In this document: positions 47,201-55,994 of the stretch, piece by piece | How the letters are laid out: every line of letters starts with the position of its first letter | Position numbering within the stretch: position 1 is the first letter of the stretch | NCBI GenBank assembly: GCA_044371425.1 | Contig: JBILTR010000002.1 | Span: forward strand, 291,169 to 355,168 | DNA from: JBEISR01 sp044371425 | Lineage (GTDB): Bacteria > Planctomycetota > Planctomycetia > Pirellulales > Pirellulaceae | DNA length: 64,000 bases | Direction: 5' to 3' | Notes under the pieces: generated by a model | What the model saw: only the letters and a program-made list of their open reading frames with translations | The model's database searches: none | Told to the model about the DNA's origin: nothing | Translations under genes and position numbers: made by a program

Positions 47201-47663
47201 TCTTGATCGTCTGGTCCAACTTGCCGGCTCTCCGGATGAAGTCGCCATCCACCTGGAGCCGCTCTGGTCGAATGAACTCCTCGCTGCACAACCCGAACGG
47301 ATGCTTGCGCTGGCGGAAGCCTATTTCGAGCATGCCGAAATCGAAGATTCGATGCGATGCCGATTTCTTTCTGCTTTTCGTTCGCATGGTAGCCGAGAGC
47401 TTTACCGAAGCTTTCATCGTCGGCTTCCACTGAAGCAACTTTGCCAACTCGCGCGAAGATACTTCTGCGGAGACTGCATGAACTTCCATGAACTGGGAAC
47501 ATGGATCAGCTTTGGTGGCTTGATTCTCGACCACAGCCCATCGGCCGCGCTAAGGCTCTCTCGACAACTTGCCGACAAGTTTGCGGCTGATCCACAGACA
47601 AATGGAAGGAAGGAACATCAAGCCTTTCTGGAAGAAGTTCGACGTCGCCTTGGTAATCGCTGA
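44298..47663 (+). CDS. Giant helical protein of unknown function in the peptidase locus
   Basis: This 1,121-residue soluble protein has AGGAGG 9 nt before its ATG, 79 bp after the peptidase gene. Residues 1-800 are almost entirely helical and Leu/Trp/Arg rich, like a solenoid. Near 838-870 is a striking block, GTCLSPSEGNFYSTISNAVD then INKQVLYGKTEDGQVVGRCL, which I recall as a recurrent segment in large planctomycete hypothetical proteins. After it, YHRYHRDPEDGFELLVDRFA continues the same domain, and another helical repeat region closes the protein. No catalytic motif of a known enzyme family is visible. It may be a scaffold or sensor for the locus. Confidence 0.7.
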   Translation: MPRSDGKFDYHRRQLKEARAIIRNRMSWLAGFPVFQPAAPFHWIRLEDFRQGLPAQPISIEWIRGSVQGIKKLELLGDDTWQQLGRDSQWIHRATAIVQWASQERTQPNASIDSLLSSPAFPTRLARTYRQLVADIPDLQPLLATVLFSLASAPKAPDPQELRWIERHRDRLIALRKNIPSSSPLRWLRAAWCFFELRKELPEWLGHSLLDLVGKEALWRLDADKPHGQLLDLQRQICDAVLNPSCHVYLHEPGTDSAASQTEGFLHRLVAMQSKERTSAIALLGKLVDQGWAERLEAIQGKIDSQLAILIQSLEAWEHYPTGSESDQQHRKLMRELADFSIPPHELTEANQLSPLLHSVERSSQHPKRTKSWLELLQRIPGDCASMKRWLFNRWEKVLRHTLRYQECDSNLERWKKQLSWLFTQNPRQHLLIEHWQSQMLLPRSDVEEWIGEMMTESYSADQIHATMETLTHLNRLRDSLPPSAWQAMLKVSAAAPGAERAAEILDAAVKSTSWSGTSFEDDLLTAMQYADPAPEVVAILEKMEGDEQSSWEWTWPEKNIPHPQIRQIARQHLLEGNYNVVKRLIQAAKLSKGKSQQWRGPVASATNDWIARFPEELQAALVALAASTPRAAILAEELLGDTLPSQERQRQEITHLREILVDLSMHGKDTERFARVERRIENLQRRLVDPVAVSAKRLEHLAIKLRRRTEWEWIEAFESYCRDCFMQHVASRLSPTQIDPQLLQEPYIELLDAILQLTPHFRRLGVQLLIDRHRFPSNPYKDHPANRRFIEKLAASGLEMEAWHPSDLALEGKTAKGVAYRVGFATEVLDYLQMGALFGTCLSPSEGNFYSTISNAVDINKQVLYGKTEDGQVVGRCLFALNQQGRILTYHRYHRDPEDGFELLVDRFADQLADRMRTRRASRGKVSRLVSSRWYDDGAMNLSNSIDWEAQEGPLAEILKASCTDEFLDRLVQLAGSPDEVAIHLEPLWSNELLAAQPERMLALAEAYFEHAEIEDSMRCRFLSAFRSHGSRELYRSFHRRLPLKQLCQLARRYFCGDCMNFHELGTWISFGGLILDHSPSAALRLSRQLADKFAADPQTNGRKEHQAFLEEVRRRLGNR

Positions 47664-47967
47664 TTCCTTACATCCTTCCACCAACCTTATGATCCAGCGC
47701 CCCATAGCGCCAAGCGATCGATATCCTCCACCTTCATGTATAGGAATCTCTGAAGAATAGAGAACGCAGGCAAGCTGCTATCGACTTCACCATCGCCGCC
47801 TCGTTCCATCCCCGGGCTTGCAGTGAAACGAAGAGATCTTTCATCGGTTGGTAGATGGGGATGCAGGAGCTTCCTGGATCCTGCCCATCCGACTGCCTAT
47901 AATTCGGTGGTGGTTCACTGGATTGGTGTTCCATCCTTCTTTTCCTCTTCTGCAGGAGTCCAGCATC
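47664..47967. other. Intergenic region, no gene recognised
   Basis: These 304 bp separate the giant helical protein gene from the subtilase gene on the same strand. Frames are short and without motifs. AGGAG 10 nt before 47968 is the subtilase ribosome-binding site. Confidence 0.5.
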
Positions 47968-50127
47968 ATGACGAGTCGAGGTCCAAAGCGAAATCGTCGT
48001 CTATCTTGTGAAGCCTTAGAGAATCGCCTGCTGATGGCGGCGGATTTTGCGCCGGGTGAATTGCTTCTGCAAGTGGAGGTGGGACATGAATCGGACGTGC
48101 AGCAGCACTTCGTGTCTCGCGGGGGACGGACGCTGGAGATGATTCGAACGGAAGCGATGAAAACGGCAGGCAGCCCTGGTTTGATGCGCGTCGCGCTGCC
48201 TGCGGGTAGCGATGTACTGCAGACGGCTGCCTCGATGATGAAGATCCCGGGAGTCCTTTCGGCTGATCCCAATTGGTGGGTGAAACCATCGATCGCCAAC
48301 GACCCGTTTTACACATCGGGCAGCCGACTTTGGGGACTCTACAGCGACGACTCCGGATCGCCCACTGGCCCTTCCGGGACCACCAATCCCTTCGGCAGTG
48401 CTGCGGAAGTGGCATGGCGAGCGGGCCATCGCGGTAGTGGAACGGTGGTTATCGGGGTGATCGATGAAGGACTTCAAGTCAATCACCCCGACTTGGCCGC
48501 CAACGTCTGGGTCAATACGAGGGAAGTCGCGGGTGACGGTATCGACAACGACAACAATGGTTATATCGACGACATCCACGGCTTTGACTTCTTCAATAAT
48601 GATAGTACGGTGTACGATGGCACTAGCGACGATCATGGTACCCACGTCGCAGGAACGATCGGTGGCGTCGGCAACAACGCGATCGGTGTTGCGGGGGTCG
48701 CCTGGAACGTGAAAATGATCTCGGCCAAGTTCCTAGGCCCCGGCGGTGGCTACACGTCGGATGCCGTGCGGGCACTCGACTATTTGACTGCCCTGAAGAA
48801 CAGTGGTGTCAATATCGTCGCCACCAACAATTCCTGGGGTGGCGGTGGCTATTCATCCGCATTGCATGCAGCCATCATCCGCAGCGCCAATGCTGGAATT
48901 CTGTTCGTAGCCGCCGCCGGCAACAACGGAGCCAACAATGATGGCGCAGCGTATTACCCAGCGAACTATTCCACTCTTGTACCCGCATCTGGCCAACCTG
49001 CTTCAACCTACGAGAGTGTCATTAGCGTAGCCGCTATCGCCTCCAACGGGGCCCTTGCCAGCTTTTCCAATTACGGAGCGACTCAGGTCGACATCGGAGC
49101 ACCCGGGGTCGCGATCAATTCGACCCTTCCTGGCAACACCTACGGCGCCTACAGCGGCACTTCGATGGCGACTCCGCATGTCGCCGGTGGCGTCGCGCTG
49201 CTGGCAGCATCCAACCCCAACTGGACTGCCAAGAATATCCGTGATGCCCTACTGACCAGCGCCAAGCCAACTCCCTCCCTGGTAGGAAAGACAGCGACCG
49301 GTGGTCGATTGGACTTGGCAGCCGCCCTCAATGTGGCCCCACCGATCACCCTTTCGATCAGCGGGTCAAGCGTCCAGGAAGGGAACTCCGGTACCCGACC
49401 GCTGGTATTCAATGTCAACCTCAGCTCCGTAGCCACGGTTCCGATCACGGTCAACTACGCGACTGGTGGGGGAACGGCAACTGCAGGAGTCGATTACCAA
49501 ACGACCTCCGGCGTACTGACTTTCAATCCGGGAGAAACTTTCAAGTCCGTTCCGGTCAATGTGATTGGCGATACACTCGTCGAGCCGAATGAAACCTTCG
49601 TCATGACACTTTCCAATGTTGTCTCCAGTGTCCCCTGGATGTTTGGCAACTCCTCGGCCGTTGGCGTGATCACCAATGATGACATCACTGGCATCTCGGT
49701 TTTCCCAGTGACCGGATTTGAGAATGAGGGAACTTTCTGGTTTCGCCTAGGTCTTACCGAGCCGGCTACCGTGCCCATGACGGTCCGTTTCACCACCAGC
49801 AATGGAACGGCACAAACAGGTCCCCGAGGAGACTACCTAGCCACCAGCGTTACGGTGCGGATCGCAGTTGGGGTCACCAACATTTTGGTGGGGGTACCGA
49901 TCGTCAATGATGTGGTGCGTGAATCGACCGAGTTCTTCAATGTGACCCTTTCCAATCCGGTGAACGTTGTCATTCAGACCGCACAAGCCACCGGCACCAT
50001 CCTCGATGACGATGGCGTAGGAAGCGTCACCCCGCAGTCGCGGGCTCTGCTCGATTCCCTCTTGGCCGATTCTGCCTGGATCGACTCCCTTTCGGACTCC
50101 AGCCAGCGGCGCCGTATCCGTCGCTGA
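47968..50127 (+). CDS. Secreted subtilisin-like peptidase with two Calx-beta domains
   Basis: This 719-residue protein opens with a basic segment and ALENRLLMAADF, the LEPR-like signal of planctomycete surface proteins. A short propeptide-like region (about 20-95) is followed by the S8 domain: Asp in VIGVIDEGLQVNHPDL (about 168, where the family usually has DTG), His in DDHGTHVAGTI (about 226), Asn in VAAAGNNGANNDG and Ser in YSGTSMATPHVAGG (about 398). Two Calx-beta domains (about 455-565 and 572-685) end in VITNDDI and ILDDDG. It is likely an exported, calcium-binding protease at the cell surface. The ATG at 47968 with AGGAG upstream is preferred over an earlier in-frame start. Confidence 0.9.
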   Translation: MTSRGPKRNRRLSCEALENRLLMAADFAPGELLLQVEVGHESDVQQHFVSRGGRTLEMIRTEAMKTAGSPGLMRVALPAGSDVLQTAASMMKIPGVLSADPNWWVKPSIANDPFYTSGSRLWGLYSDDSGSPTGPSGTTNPFGSAAEVAWRAGHRGSGTVVIGVIDEGLQVNHPDLAANVWVNTREVAGDGIDNDNNGYIDDIHGFDFFNNDSTVYDGTSDDHGTHVAGTIGGVGNNAIGVAGVAWNVKMISAKFLGPGGGYTSDAVRALDYLTALKNSGVNIVATNNSWGGGGYSSALHAAIIRSANAGILFVAAAGNNGANNDGAAYYPANYSTLVPASGQPASTYESVISVAAIASNGALASFSNYGATQVDIGAPGVAINSTLPGNTYGAYSGTSMATPHVAGGVALLAASNPNWTAKNIRDALLTSAKPTPSLVGKTATGGRLDLAAALNVAPPITLSISGSSVQEGNSGTRPLVFNVNLSSVATVPITVNYATGGGTATAGVDYQTTSGVLTFNPGETFKSVPVNVIGDTLVEPNETFVMTLSNVVSSVPWMFGNSSAVGVITNDDITGISVFPVTGFENEGTFWFRLGLTEPATVPMTVRFTTSNGTAQTGPRGDYLATSVTVRIAVGVTNILVGVPIVNDVVRESTEFFNVTLSNPVNVVIQTAQATGTILDDDGVGSVTPQSRALLDSLLADSAWIDSLSDSSQRRRIRR

Positions 50128-50160
50128 GCGTAGAAGAAGCCGGCGATCTTACCGAAGCGA

Positions 50161-50195
50161 AAAGCCGACTATCCAAACGGTAGTCGGCTTTTTTG
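50161..50195 (+). terminator. Rho-independent terminator after subtilase
   Basis: The stem AAAAGCCGACTA / TAGTCGGCTTTT (12 bp) has a 9-nt loop and runs into T residues. It lies 33 bp after the subtilase stop. Confidence 0.9.
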
Positions 50196-50562
50196 TTCCA
50201 TCTGCGATCTCTGTGGGCGGAGATCCAAGCTAGCCCGTGAGACGATGGGGCAAGGGGGAGTCGGTCGGACTGACGCGAAGACGCCAAGGCGCGAAGAAAG
50301 ACAAGTAGCAGTTTGCCCTTTAGCTCACTTCGACCTGCTCCATGAGAGATTCATCCCGTCGATTGGATCGGCAACTGAAGGCTTCAGCCCACAGAAGCAG
50401 TCGACTGGATATCCAAGCAGCCATCGCAATTGGGACTGGGCTCTCCATGGCTTCGTGCCTTCGCAGCCTCACGCGACCCAAGAAGGGGATCTGCAAAAAT
50501 CGATTTCCGACCCTCACCCGTTCGTGAGCCAACCCCATTCCGGCTGCAACTGCCGCTGAGGC
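50196..50562. other. Intergenic region between convergent genes
   Basis: These 367 bp carry short overlapping frames without motifs. The segment near 50270-50310 (GACGCGAAGACGCCAAGGCG) is a short tandem-like sequence resembling repeats found between genes in several bacterial genomes. No gene is called. Confidence 0.5.
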
Positions 50563-53500
50563 TCATACGGTTGCCTGTTGCCACCGCGACTCCCATTGCT
50601 CCCAAAGGGTCACCGTGGAGGCGAACATCCATTGCTCCTTTTCGATCCCATCCAGCCCCATGCGGGAAGCGAGCGAAGCTGGACGAAATTGGACCACCTG
50701 GTCGCCTCGCAACTCAATCTCACATGCCTCCGAAAACGTCTCGTCCTCCCAAACCACGATTCCTATCGACTGGATATCGTAAGGTCGTCCGTGCGTCAGC
50801 CGGTCCTCGATCTGCTCGCGAACCAAGTGCACACCACATTTTCGGTAGAAGCCCTCCAGAGCCAACTCGTAGACCTGACGCTGTTTGTCGTCTATTTTCG
50901 CCAACCATCCTGGCTGGATCGTCGCTGCCACAATCCAACCACTTTGCTCCTGCAGCACCAGCTTCATCGGCGATGACGAAAGAGTCGGCGATTCGATATC
51001 GACTGTGAAGCTGTTGGTGGCCGCTTCGATGTGGGAGCAGACCAGCGGATGATCTCGCCATGCATCGCACCGCTGCATGAGGTGAAGAAAATCGCGTTCC
51101 ACAAAACGATGGATCGCTTCGGTCACGTGGTGCAACGACTGCAATGCGGCGCGGCGACGCGAAAAACGTCGAAAGGACGGCGGCTGCTGCTCCAGCTTCC
51201 GCAGCTTCCGAAAAATCTTGGGGAGCGTTCCCGAATGGAAGCCAGGTCTCAATAGCCTGGCGACCGATTCCCCATGACTTCCCACCACCACCTTTCCTAA
51301 CCGCTCCCTCCGGTTCGCTCGAAACAGACGCCAATTCTCCTTCAGTTCCCAGACGGCAAAGCCAAAGAAGCCAGGCAGAAAAAAGATATTGAACCAAGTG
51401 ACCGATCTGGCCAATGGCTTTCCGATGTACTGACCAAGAAACCGCACCATGTTTCCTTCCAGCATGATCAGGGCCGGAAGAAAAATTTTGTGGGCGACGG
51501 TGACCACAGGAAAATGCTTCACCGGGTGAAACGTCGGTTCGATCAGCAAGTTCACGTAGATGCGAATCAGGAACGAAACCACTGACCAGATCACCCCCAA
51601 GACCGCCTTGGCGATCAACGTAAAGACGTTTTCGCGACTGTGAAACCGCAACCACTCATCGACCGCATAAAGCAATCGTTCGATCGCCTGCAGAATCACA
51701 CGAAAGCCATCGACAAACCAATCGATCACGGCAAAAAGAAGCCTAGGTCCTAATTGGTGCCAGACTCGCACCGCGCCCTCATAGGCCAACTCCTGCAGAT
51801 CCCGGCCCCAGCGTGTGTTGAGCGCTGCGCTGAGCAGCGCTGTGGATAGGGCAATCGACTGCCAAGATGCCCCCTTTCCTCCCACCACCAGCCAGATCCA
51901 TCGCTCGCCAAGCCACGTGATCACCAAGGGCAGCAATACCAATCGACGCGTCAACTGCAACGGCACCGAATTCCAAAGCTGCGCCAGCCATTCCCAGGGG
52001 AGTGCTTCCCGAGGCAACTCCACAACCAGCCAGTGCAACCATTTCCCTGCCTGCACCAGCAAGTCCCAACAGATCTTTCGAAATCGTGGGGAGTGGATCA
52101 GCGCCATCAGCACCAGCCCAACCGTCAACACCCAGTAGAAGGTGTCCATCTGCCGGGAAACAATCTGGTCGACCGCCTGATCGGCCGTCTCGGGTGCCAC
52201 TAAAGGGGCATTTCCGATCACTTCGGGATCTAGCGATGCGGCACCCAAACCCTCCACCGGCTGGCTGGCCAACGACTCCATCGCACCTGCGTCGGATGGC
52301 TGCGTCAGTCCCTCCGCGTCCATAAAGGTAGCTTCCGCCTTGTCGCTCTCCTCTAGCTCTTCGGTTGCCTCCGAATGCCCAACGTCTCCCTCGGCCACCG
52401 CATGATGATGCGATGGCTGGAAGAGATGCAGGATATGGCGGAATCCTTCCACCAGAACCAATGCCCCACCAAAGGGAAGGATCAAAAACAGCGTGGCGAA
52501 TCGTCCCCAACGCGTTCCGAAAAACAGCGCGCTGATCATCTGGATCCAGCGCAGATAAAAATCACCTCGGCGATAGACTCCATCGAGCGCCACATCCAGC
52601 CGCTCGTCGGCCTGCAGCAACCGATCGCCACTCCACAGCTCTCGCGGTCGTTCCAGGTCGGGTAACTTCAAATCATTCCGACTGACCGCGTCCCGCAGAT
52701 ACCCCATCGACAGGTACCCACGCTCGGCGATGCTATCCAGGGAATCCTCGATCAGTTTGTCGAAACCGTTCTCTTCGGGAACGCCATGAGGCTCCAGCCC
52801 CACCTCTCGAAGCGTCTCCTTCAGCTGCGGGCGCAACCGCTCCCGCATCTGCTGCTCGGAGAGTGCCCGAGCGTTTTCCAAGAGATGAGTCAGCTGATCT
52901 CGCTCCCGGCCACTCAATCGGACATGGATCAGTCGCTGTGCAGCGCTGGCCAGATGCTTGGCCATCGATACTTCCTGAAGATTCGGCAGCGGTCGGCGAA
53001 GCGGTCGCCTTCCCAACGAAGCGATCCACTTGATCAGGTCGATGCGATACGAAATCCGCTCGTGATCCAAACAGACCTTCTGTAGGTCATACAGCAGCTT
53101 TCGCTCGGCATTCCAAAACCCCTGCACAGCCAACTTGGAAAGCGCCGTCAGCGATCCTTCCCAGATCGGCTTCTGCCGGTCAGGGAACTCCAGAGCCGCT
53201 TGCAGGCGGTCGACCAACAGGCGGACGTCATCGGCCGAGTTCTTTTCCGCGATCTTTCGCTTGGCGGATGTCGTCGCGCGCTGAGCCGCTTGAAGGCCAC
53301 GGCAGATGGCAAGAACGGTGTTCCCTCCTTCGCGAGCTCGCGCCTGACCTCGTAGCTGCGCCGTGTATCCTCGATCGGTTGGGCTGATCCCCAGCCCCGT
53401 CGACCAGCCACGGCGAGCCAGCGCTAAAGCGGCCTCGTCCCTAGCATCATGAGGAGTCAGGTCCGGCTTCGCCGACCCCTCCAGCTCCGATTCGCGAAAC

Positions 53501-54123
53501 AGCCTCGCAGCGTCGATCCCCTCCGCCATGCGACTGCCGATCTGGGGCACTCCCGCCAGCGAAGGAAACCACACCGGTAGCAGATCAGGCTCGAAGTAAG
53601 CGAACTCCAGATACCTGGCCACCCACTCGCGATACGCTTCCACGCGAGAGTCGGGATGCATCAATCGCAATTCGCTTCGCAACACATGGTGGGCTTCATC
53701 GAATTCCACCTGCCCCAGAGCGGCGATGCGCGCCTGCACCTCTGGCATTCTCTTGGTATCTTCCAAAGGCAACAGCAGTCGATCGACCTGTGCATGGAAC
53801 AGCCGACGCCACACCTGCAGCTTCAGCTCCTCCAGGGGCCAGTGGTCCAGCTCCCCTTCCTCCGGTAGCGCCACCAAAATCGCCAGCTCCGGCAGCAGCT
53901 CAAAGGAGGTCAATCCCAACTCGTCCGGATGCACCCAGCCCTTCAGATCCTGCTGACGCACCAGCGTGCTTTCCGCATGAGGGACTAGCGAGGAGACTTG
54001 GCCGAGGCCCAGCCGCGATCGAATCACGCGCCGGATGACTCGCCCTTCCACCAGATAGGCCGATACATCAACTCCCCAAAGAGCGCGTCGCAGTTCGTCG
54101 ATCCGTCGCGTCTCGTCAAACAT
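50563..54123 (-). CDS. Giant polytopic membrane protein conserved in planctomycetes
   Basis: This 1,186-residue protein has a soluble, helical N-terminal half (residues 1-520) and about six to eight membrane segments between about 525 and 960. One large acidic loop (about 565-670, Glu/Ala rich) separates the first two. The region KHFPVVTVAHKIFLPALIML with WELKENWRLFRANRRERLG and GSHGESVARLLRPGFHSGTL looks strongly constrained, and I recall similar segments in other large planctomycete proteins. The C-terminal 150 residues are soluble. No catalytic site is recognised. It may act in the planctomycete envelope. The ATG at 54123 with AAGG upstream is chosen over a TTG at 54165. Confidence 0.75.
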   Translation of the reverse strand: MFDETRRIDELRRALWGVDVSAYLVEGRVIRRVIRSRLGLGQVSSLVPHAESTLVRQQDLKGWVHPDELGLTSFELLPELAILVALPEEGELDHWPLEELKLQVWRRLFHAQVDRLLLPLEDTKRMPEVQARIAALGQVEFDEAHHVLRSELRLMHPDSRVEAYREWVARYLEFAYFEPDLLPVWFPSLAGVPQIGSRMAEGIDAARLFRESELEGSAKPDLTPHDARDEAALALARRGWSTGLGISPTDRGYTAQLRGQARAREGGNTVLAICRGLQAAQRATTSAKRKIAEKNSADDVRLLVDRLQAALEFPDRQKPIWEGSLTALSKLAVQGFWNAERKLLYDLQKVCLDHERISYRIDLIKWIASLGRRPLRRPLPNLQEVSMAKHLASAAQRLIHVRLSGRERDQLTHLLENARALSEQQMRERLRPQLKETLREVGLEPHGVPEENGFDKLIEDSLDSIAERGYLSMGYLRDAVSRNDLKLPDLERPRELWSGDRLLQADERLDVALDGVYRRGDFYLRWIQMISALFFGTRWGRFATLFLILPFGGALVLVEGFRHILHLFQPSHHHAVAEGDVGHSEATEELEESDKAEATFMDAEGLTQPSDAGAMESLASQPVEGLGAASLDPEVIGNAPLVAPETADQAVDQIVSRQMDTFYWVLTVGLVLMALIHSPRFRKICWDLLVQAGKWLHWLVVELPREALPWEWLAQLWNSVPLQLTRRLVLLPLVITWLGERWIWLVVGGKGASWQSIALSTALLSAALNTRWGRDLQELAYEGAVRVWHQLGPRLLFAVIDWFVDGFRVILQAIERLLYAVDEWLRFHSRENVFTLIAKAVLGVIWSVVSFLIRIYVNLLIEPTFHPVKHFPVVTVAHKIFLPALIMLEGNMVRFLGQYIGKPLARSVTWFNIFFLPGFFGFAVWELKENWRLFRANRRERLGKVVVGSHGESVARLLRPGFHSGTLPKIFRKLRKLEQQPPSFRRFSRRRAALQSLHHVTEAIHRFVERDFLHLMQRCDAWRDHPLVCSHIEAATNSFTVDIESPTLSSSPMKLVLQEQSGWIVAATIQPGWLAKIDDKQRQVYELALEGFYRKCGVHLVREQIEDRLTHGRPYDIQSIGIVVWEDETFSEACEIELRGDQVVQFRPASLASRMGLDGIEKEQWMFASTVTLWEQWESRWQQATV

Positions 54124-54474
54124 GACCGCCTTGGCCTTCCTGTCGCCCCCTGTTCCATGTTCCAAGTCGTTTTATTGTAGCACCCCCTCGAAACTCCAGC
54201 AGTCGCCAAGTCGTTCGATCGGGCCGACGCCGACAGCTTCATCTGCACCTTGCCAAATCCCTTTGCCCACCCCAACCTTCCTCGATGCCAAAAGTCGAAA
54301 GATGGAATCCCTGCTGTAGCAGAAAAACCTACCGATCGCTTCGATCCGGAGCCCCTAAAGCAACCCCTCCGCTAGTTTTCCGAACAAGTCCTGTTCACCC
54401 AAATCCTCTCCCACGGCTATCATGTCCCCAGTGCATTTCACTTTTTCGCTCGCTTCGATCCAGAGGAACAAAAA
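54124..54474. other. Divergent intergenic region
   Basis: These 351 bp separate the minus-strand membrane protein gene from the plus-strand rhodanese gene. Only short frames without motifs are present. Promoters for both genes should lie here. Confidence 0.5.
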
Positions 54475-54906
54475 ATGATGCGACGACTTGGGTTGCTGGC
54501 TATCGGTTGCTTGCTCCTCTGCGCTGCAGCTCCGTGGGGATGGGCGGTGCAGCGTGGCGAGGGGGAATTGGAGCATACGAAGGATTCGCTGCAGACGGTC
54601 AAGGAACTGGTCGAAGCAAAGAAGGCGGTCCTGGTCGATGTCCGAGATCTAGTCGAATGGAATGATGGCCACGTCGATGTGGCGGTCCACCTTCCGTGGC
54701 GCGACCTGCAGGACAAACTGACCGAAGAAGAGGTGCGGGATAAAGTCCCCAAGGACAAAATCATCTACACGCACTGCGCGGTCGGCTACCGATCGCTCAA
54801 AGCCGGCAAAATCCTCCTCAAGTACGGCTACGACATCCGGCCGCTAAAGCCTGGCTTTGACGAGTTGGTCAAAGCAGGCTTCAAGAGCGTTTCGGAGAAA
54901 AAGTAA
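54475..54906 (+). CDS. Secreted rhodanese-like protein
   Basis: This 143-residue protein has a signal peptide (residues 1-24, LLAIGCLLLCAAAPWGWA) followed by a single rhodanese domain. DVRDLVEWNDGHVDVAVHLP is the first conserved block, and the active-site loop THCAVGYRS holds the catalytic cysteine at about residue 103. Secreted single-domain rhodaneses bind or transfer sulfane sulfur outside the cytoplasm, or act as non-enzymatic redox sensors. AGGA 7 nt upstream supports the ATG at 54475. It stands alone. Confidence 0.88.
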   Translation: MMRRLGLLAIGCLLLCAAAPWGWAVQRGEGELEHTKDSLQTVKELVEAKKAVLVDVRDLVEWNDGHVDVAVHLPWRDLQDKLTEEEVRDKVPKDKIIYTHCAVGYRSLKAGKILLKYGYDIRPLKPGFDELVKAGFKSVSEKK

Positions 54907-55247
54907 GCCGGCTGCTTGCCACCGACTCCATCGGTCCATTCACTCTCCGTGGCTCTGTGCCTGCGTGAGAGACCATTCGGCGCAATCAGGTTTTTCCCCT
55001 GGTTGCCCCTCCGACCGACAGGGTTCCCGAAAGTGTTCAAGGTCCCCCCACGTCGTCACATTCTAATATCCATTAGAATGTCGAGCACTGCGGCATGGGG
55101 CCTAGCCACTTTTCCGAGTACGACAGCTCGCGATCGCTCGATTCGATTGTTTCGCAATCGGGCCTTCTGATTGCTGTCTTCCCCTTACCGCGTCGCAGGC
55201 AGCATCGCCCCCGCATGGTGCGATCATCGCTCACTCCTTCGGCTGGC
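54907..55247. other. Intergenic region carrying a dispersed repeat
   Basis: These 341 bp lie between convergent genes and include dispersed-repeat copy B at 54932-54971. A short self-complementary piece (TAATATCCATTAGAATG area near 55062-55080) is also present. No gene is recognised. Confidence 0.55.
54932..54971. repeat. Dispersed repeat, copy B
   Basis: CGGTCCATTCACTCTCCGTG then GCTCTGTGCCTGCGTGAGAG matches copy A at 26931-26971 with only about four differences. Both copies lie downstream of or between genes in non-coding DNA. Confidence 0.7.
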
Positions 55248-55994
55248 TCAGAAAAGCCCCTCCAGCGACCGCAGCGCGATTGGCTCCCGCGATGCGAACG
55301 GCTCGCCATAGCGAGCCCCGATCGCCTTGCCCCAGTAAGCCGCTTCATCGCGAAATCGATCGAGGGGTGGCGGGTCGATCTTTTCGCGCCCCGTCACGAA
55401 TTGACTCTGGTAAGCCGCGATCGATCGGGACTTGGCATCCCAGTGGTCGCTGATATCGACGATGAAAGCGGGCTGGGGTGCCAGCTTCAGGTGGATGCAG
55501 TAGTAGTAAAAGATCCTCTCGGGATGATGGGGCTGTCCGGGCATGTCCGACTTGGTCAGCTTGGCCCAGAACCGCGCCGCCTCCACTAGCTGTGTGGCGG
55601 CGACGTGATCGGGATGCGCGTCTTCCCAGAAGGGGGCAAAAAGCCAGCGGGGTCGAGTGAGTCGGATCAGCGATGCCAAGCGATGGCGATTGGGAAGCGT
55701 TGCTTCGAGGTAACGGTTGGGGAGGCCCAAGTTGAATCGCCAGGAAAGCCCCAATGCCCGACTCGCCTTTGCCGTCTCGGCCGCACGAATTGCCTCCGAT
55801 CCAAACGGCGTCGGTTCGCCGGTGGTCAGGTCGACCACTCCCACCTCCATACCCTTCTGGAGCATCAGCAAGATCGTCCCCCCCATCCCCAGTTCCGCAT
55901 CGTCGGGATGGGGAGCGACGACGAGCGCGTCGAGCGGTTTTTTCAGCGGGGGCAACCTATTCCAATCGATCGGCAATGCGTCAGGGATATGCAT
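55248..55994 (-). CDS. PIG-L/LmbE-type deacetylase, BshB1-like
   Basis: This 248-residue protein belongs to the PIG-L zinc deacetylases, most like BshB1, which deacetylates GlcNAc-malate in bacillithiol synthesis. The zinc site is visible as VVAPHPDDAELGMGGT (about residues 25-40) and WEDAHPDHVAATQLVEAARF (about 124-143). Conserved features of the BshB1 group include TTGEPTPFGSEAIRAAE and LGLPNRYLE. The usual BshB1 protein is about 230-240 residues. The start is uncertain: a GTG at 56051 and an ATG at 55994 are both in frame, and neither has a strong ribosome-binding site. Partner bsh genes are not in the window. Confidence 0.82.
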   Translation of the reverse strand: MHIPDALPIDWNRLPPLKKPLDALVVAPHPDDAELGMGGTILLMLQKGMEVGVVDLTTGEPTPFGSEAIRAAETAKASRALGLSWRFNLGLPNRYLEATLPNRHRLASLIRLTRPRWLFAPFWEDAHPDHVAATQLVEAARFWAKLTKSDMPGQPHHPERIFYYYCIHLKLAPQPAFIVDISDHWDAKSRSIAAYQSQFVTGREKIDPPPLDRFRDEAAYWGKAIGARYGEPFASREPIALRSLEGLF

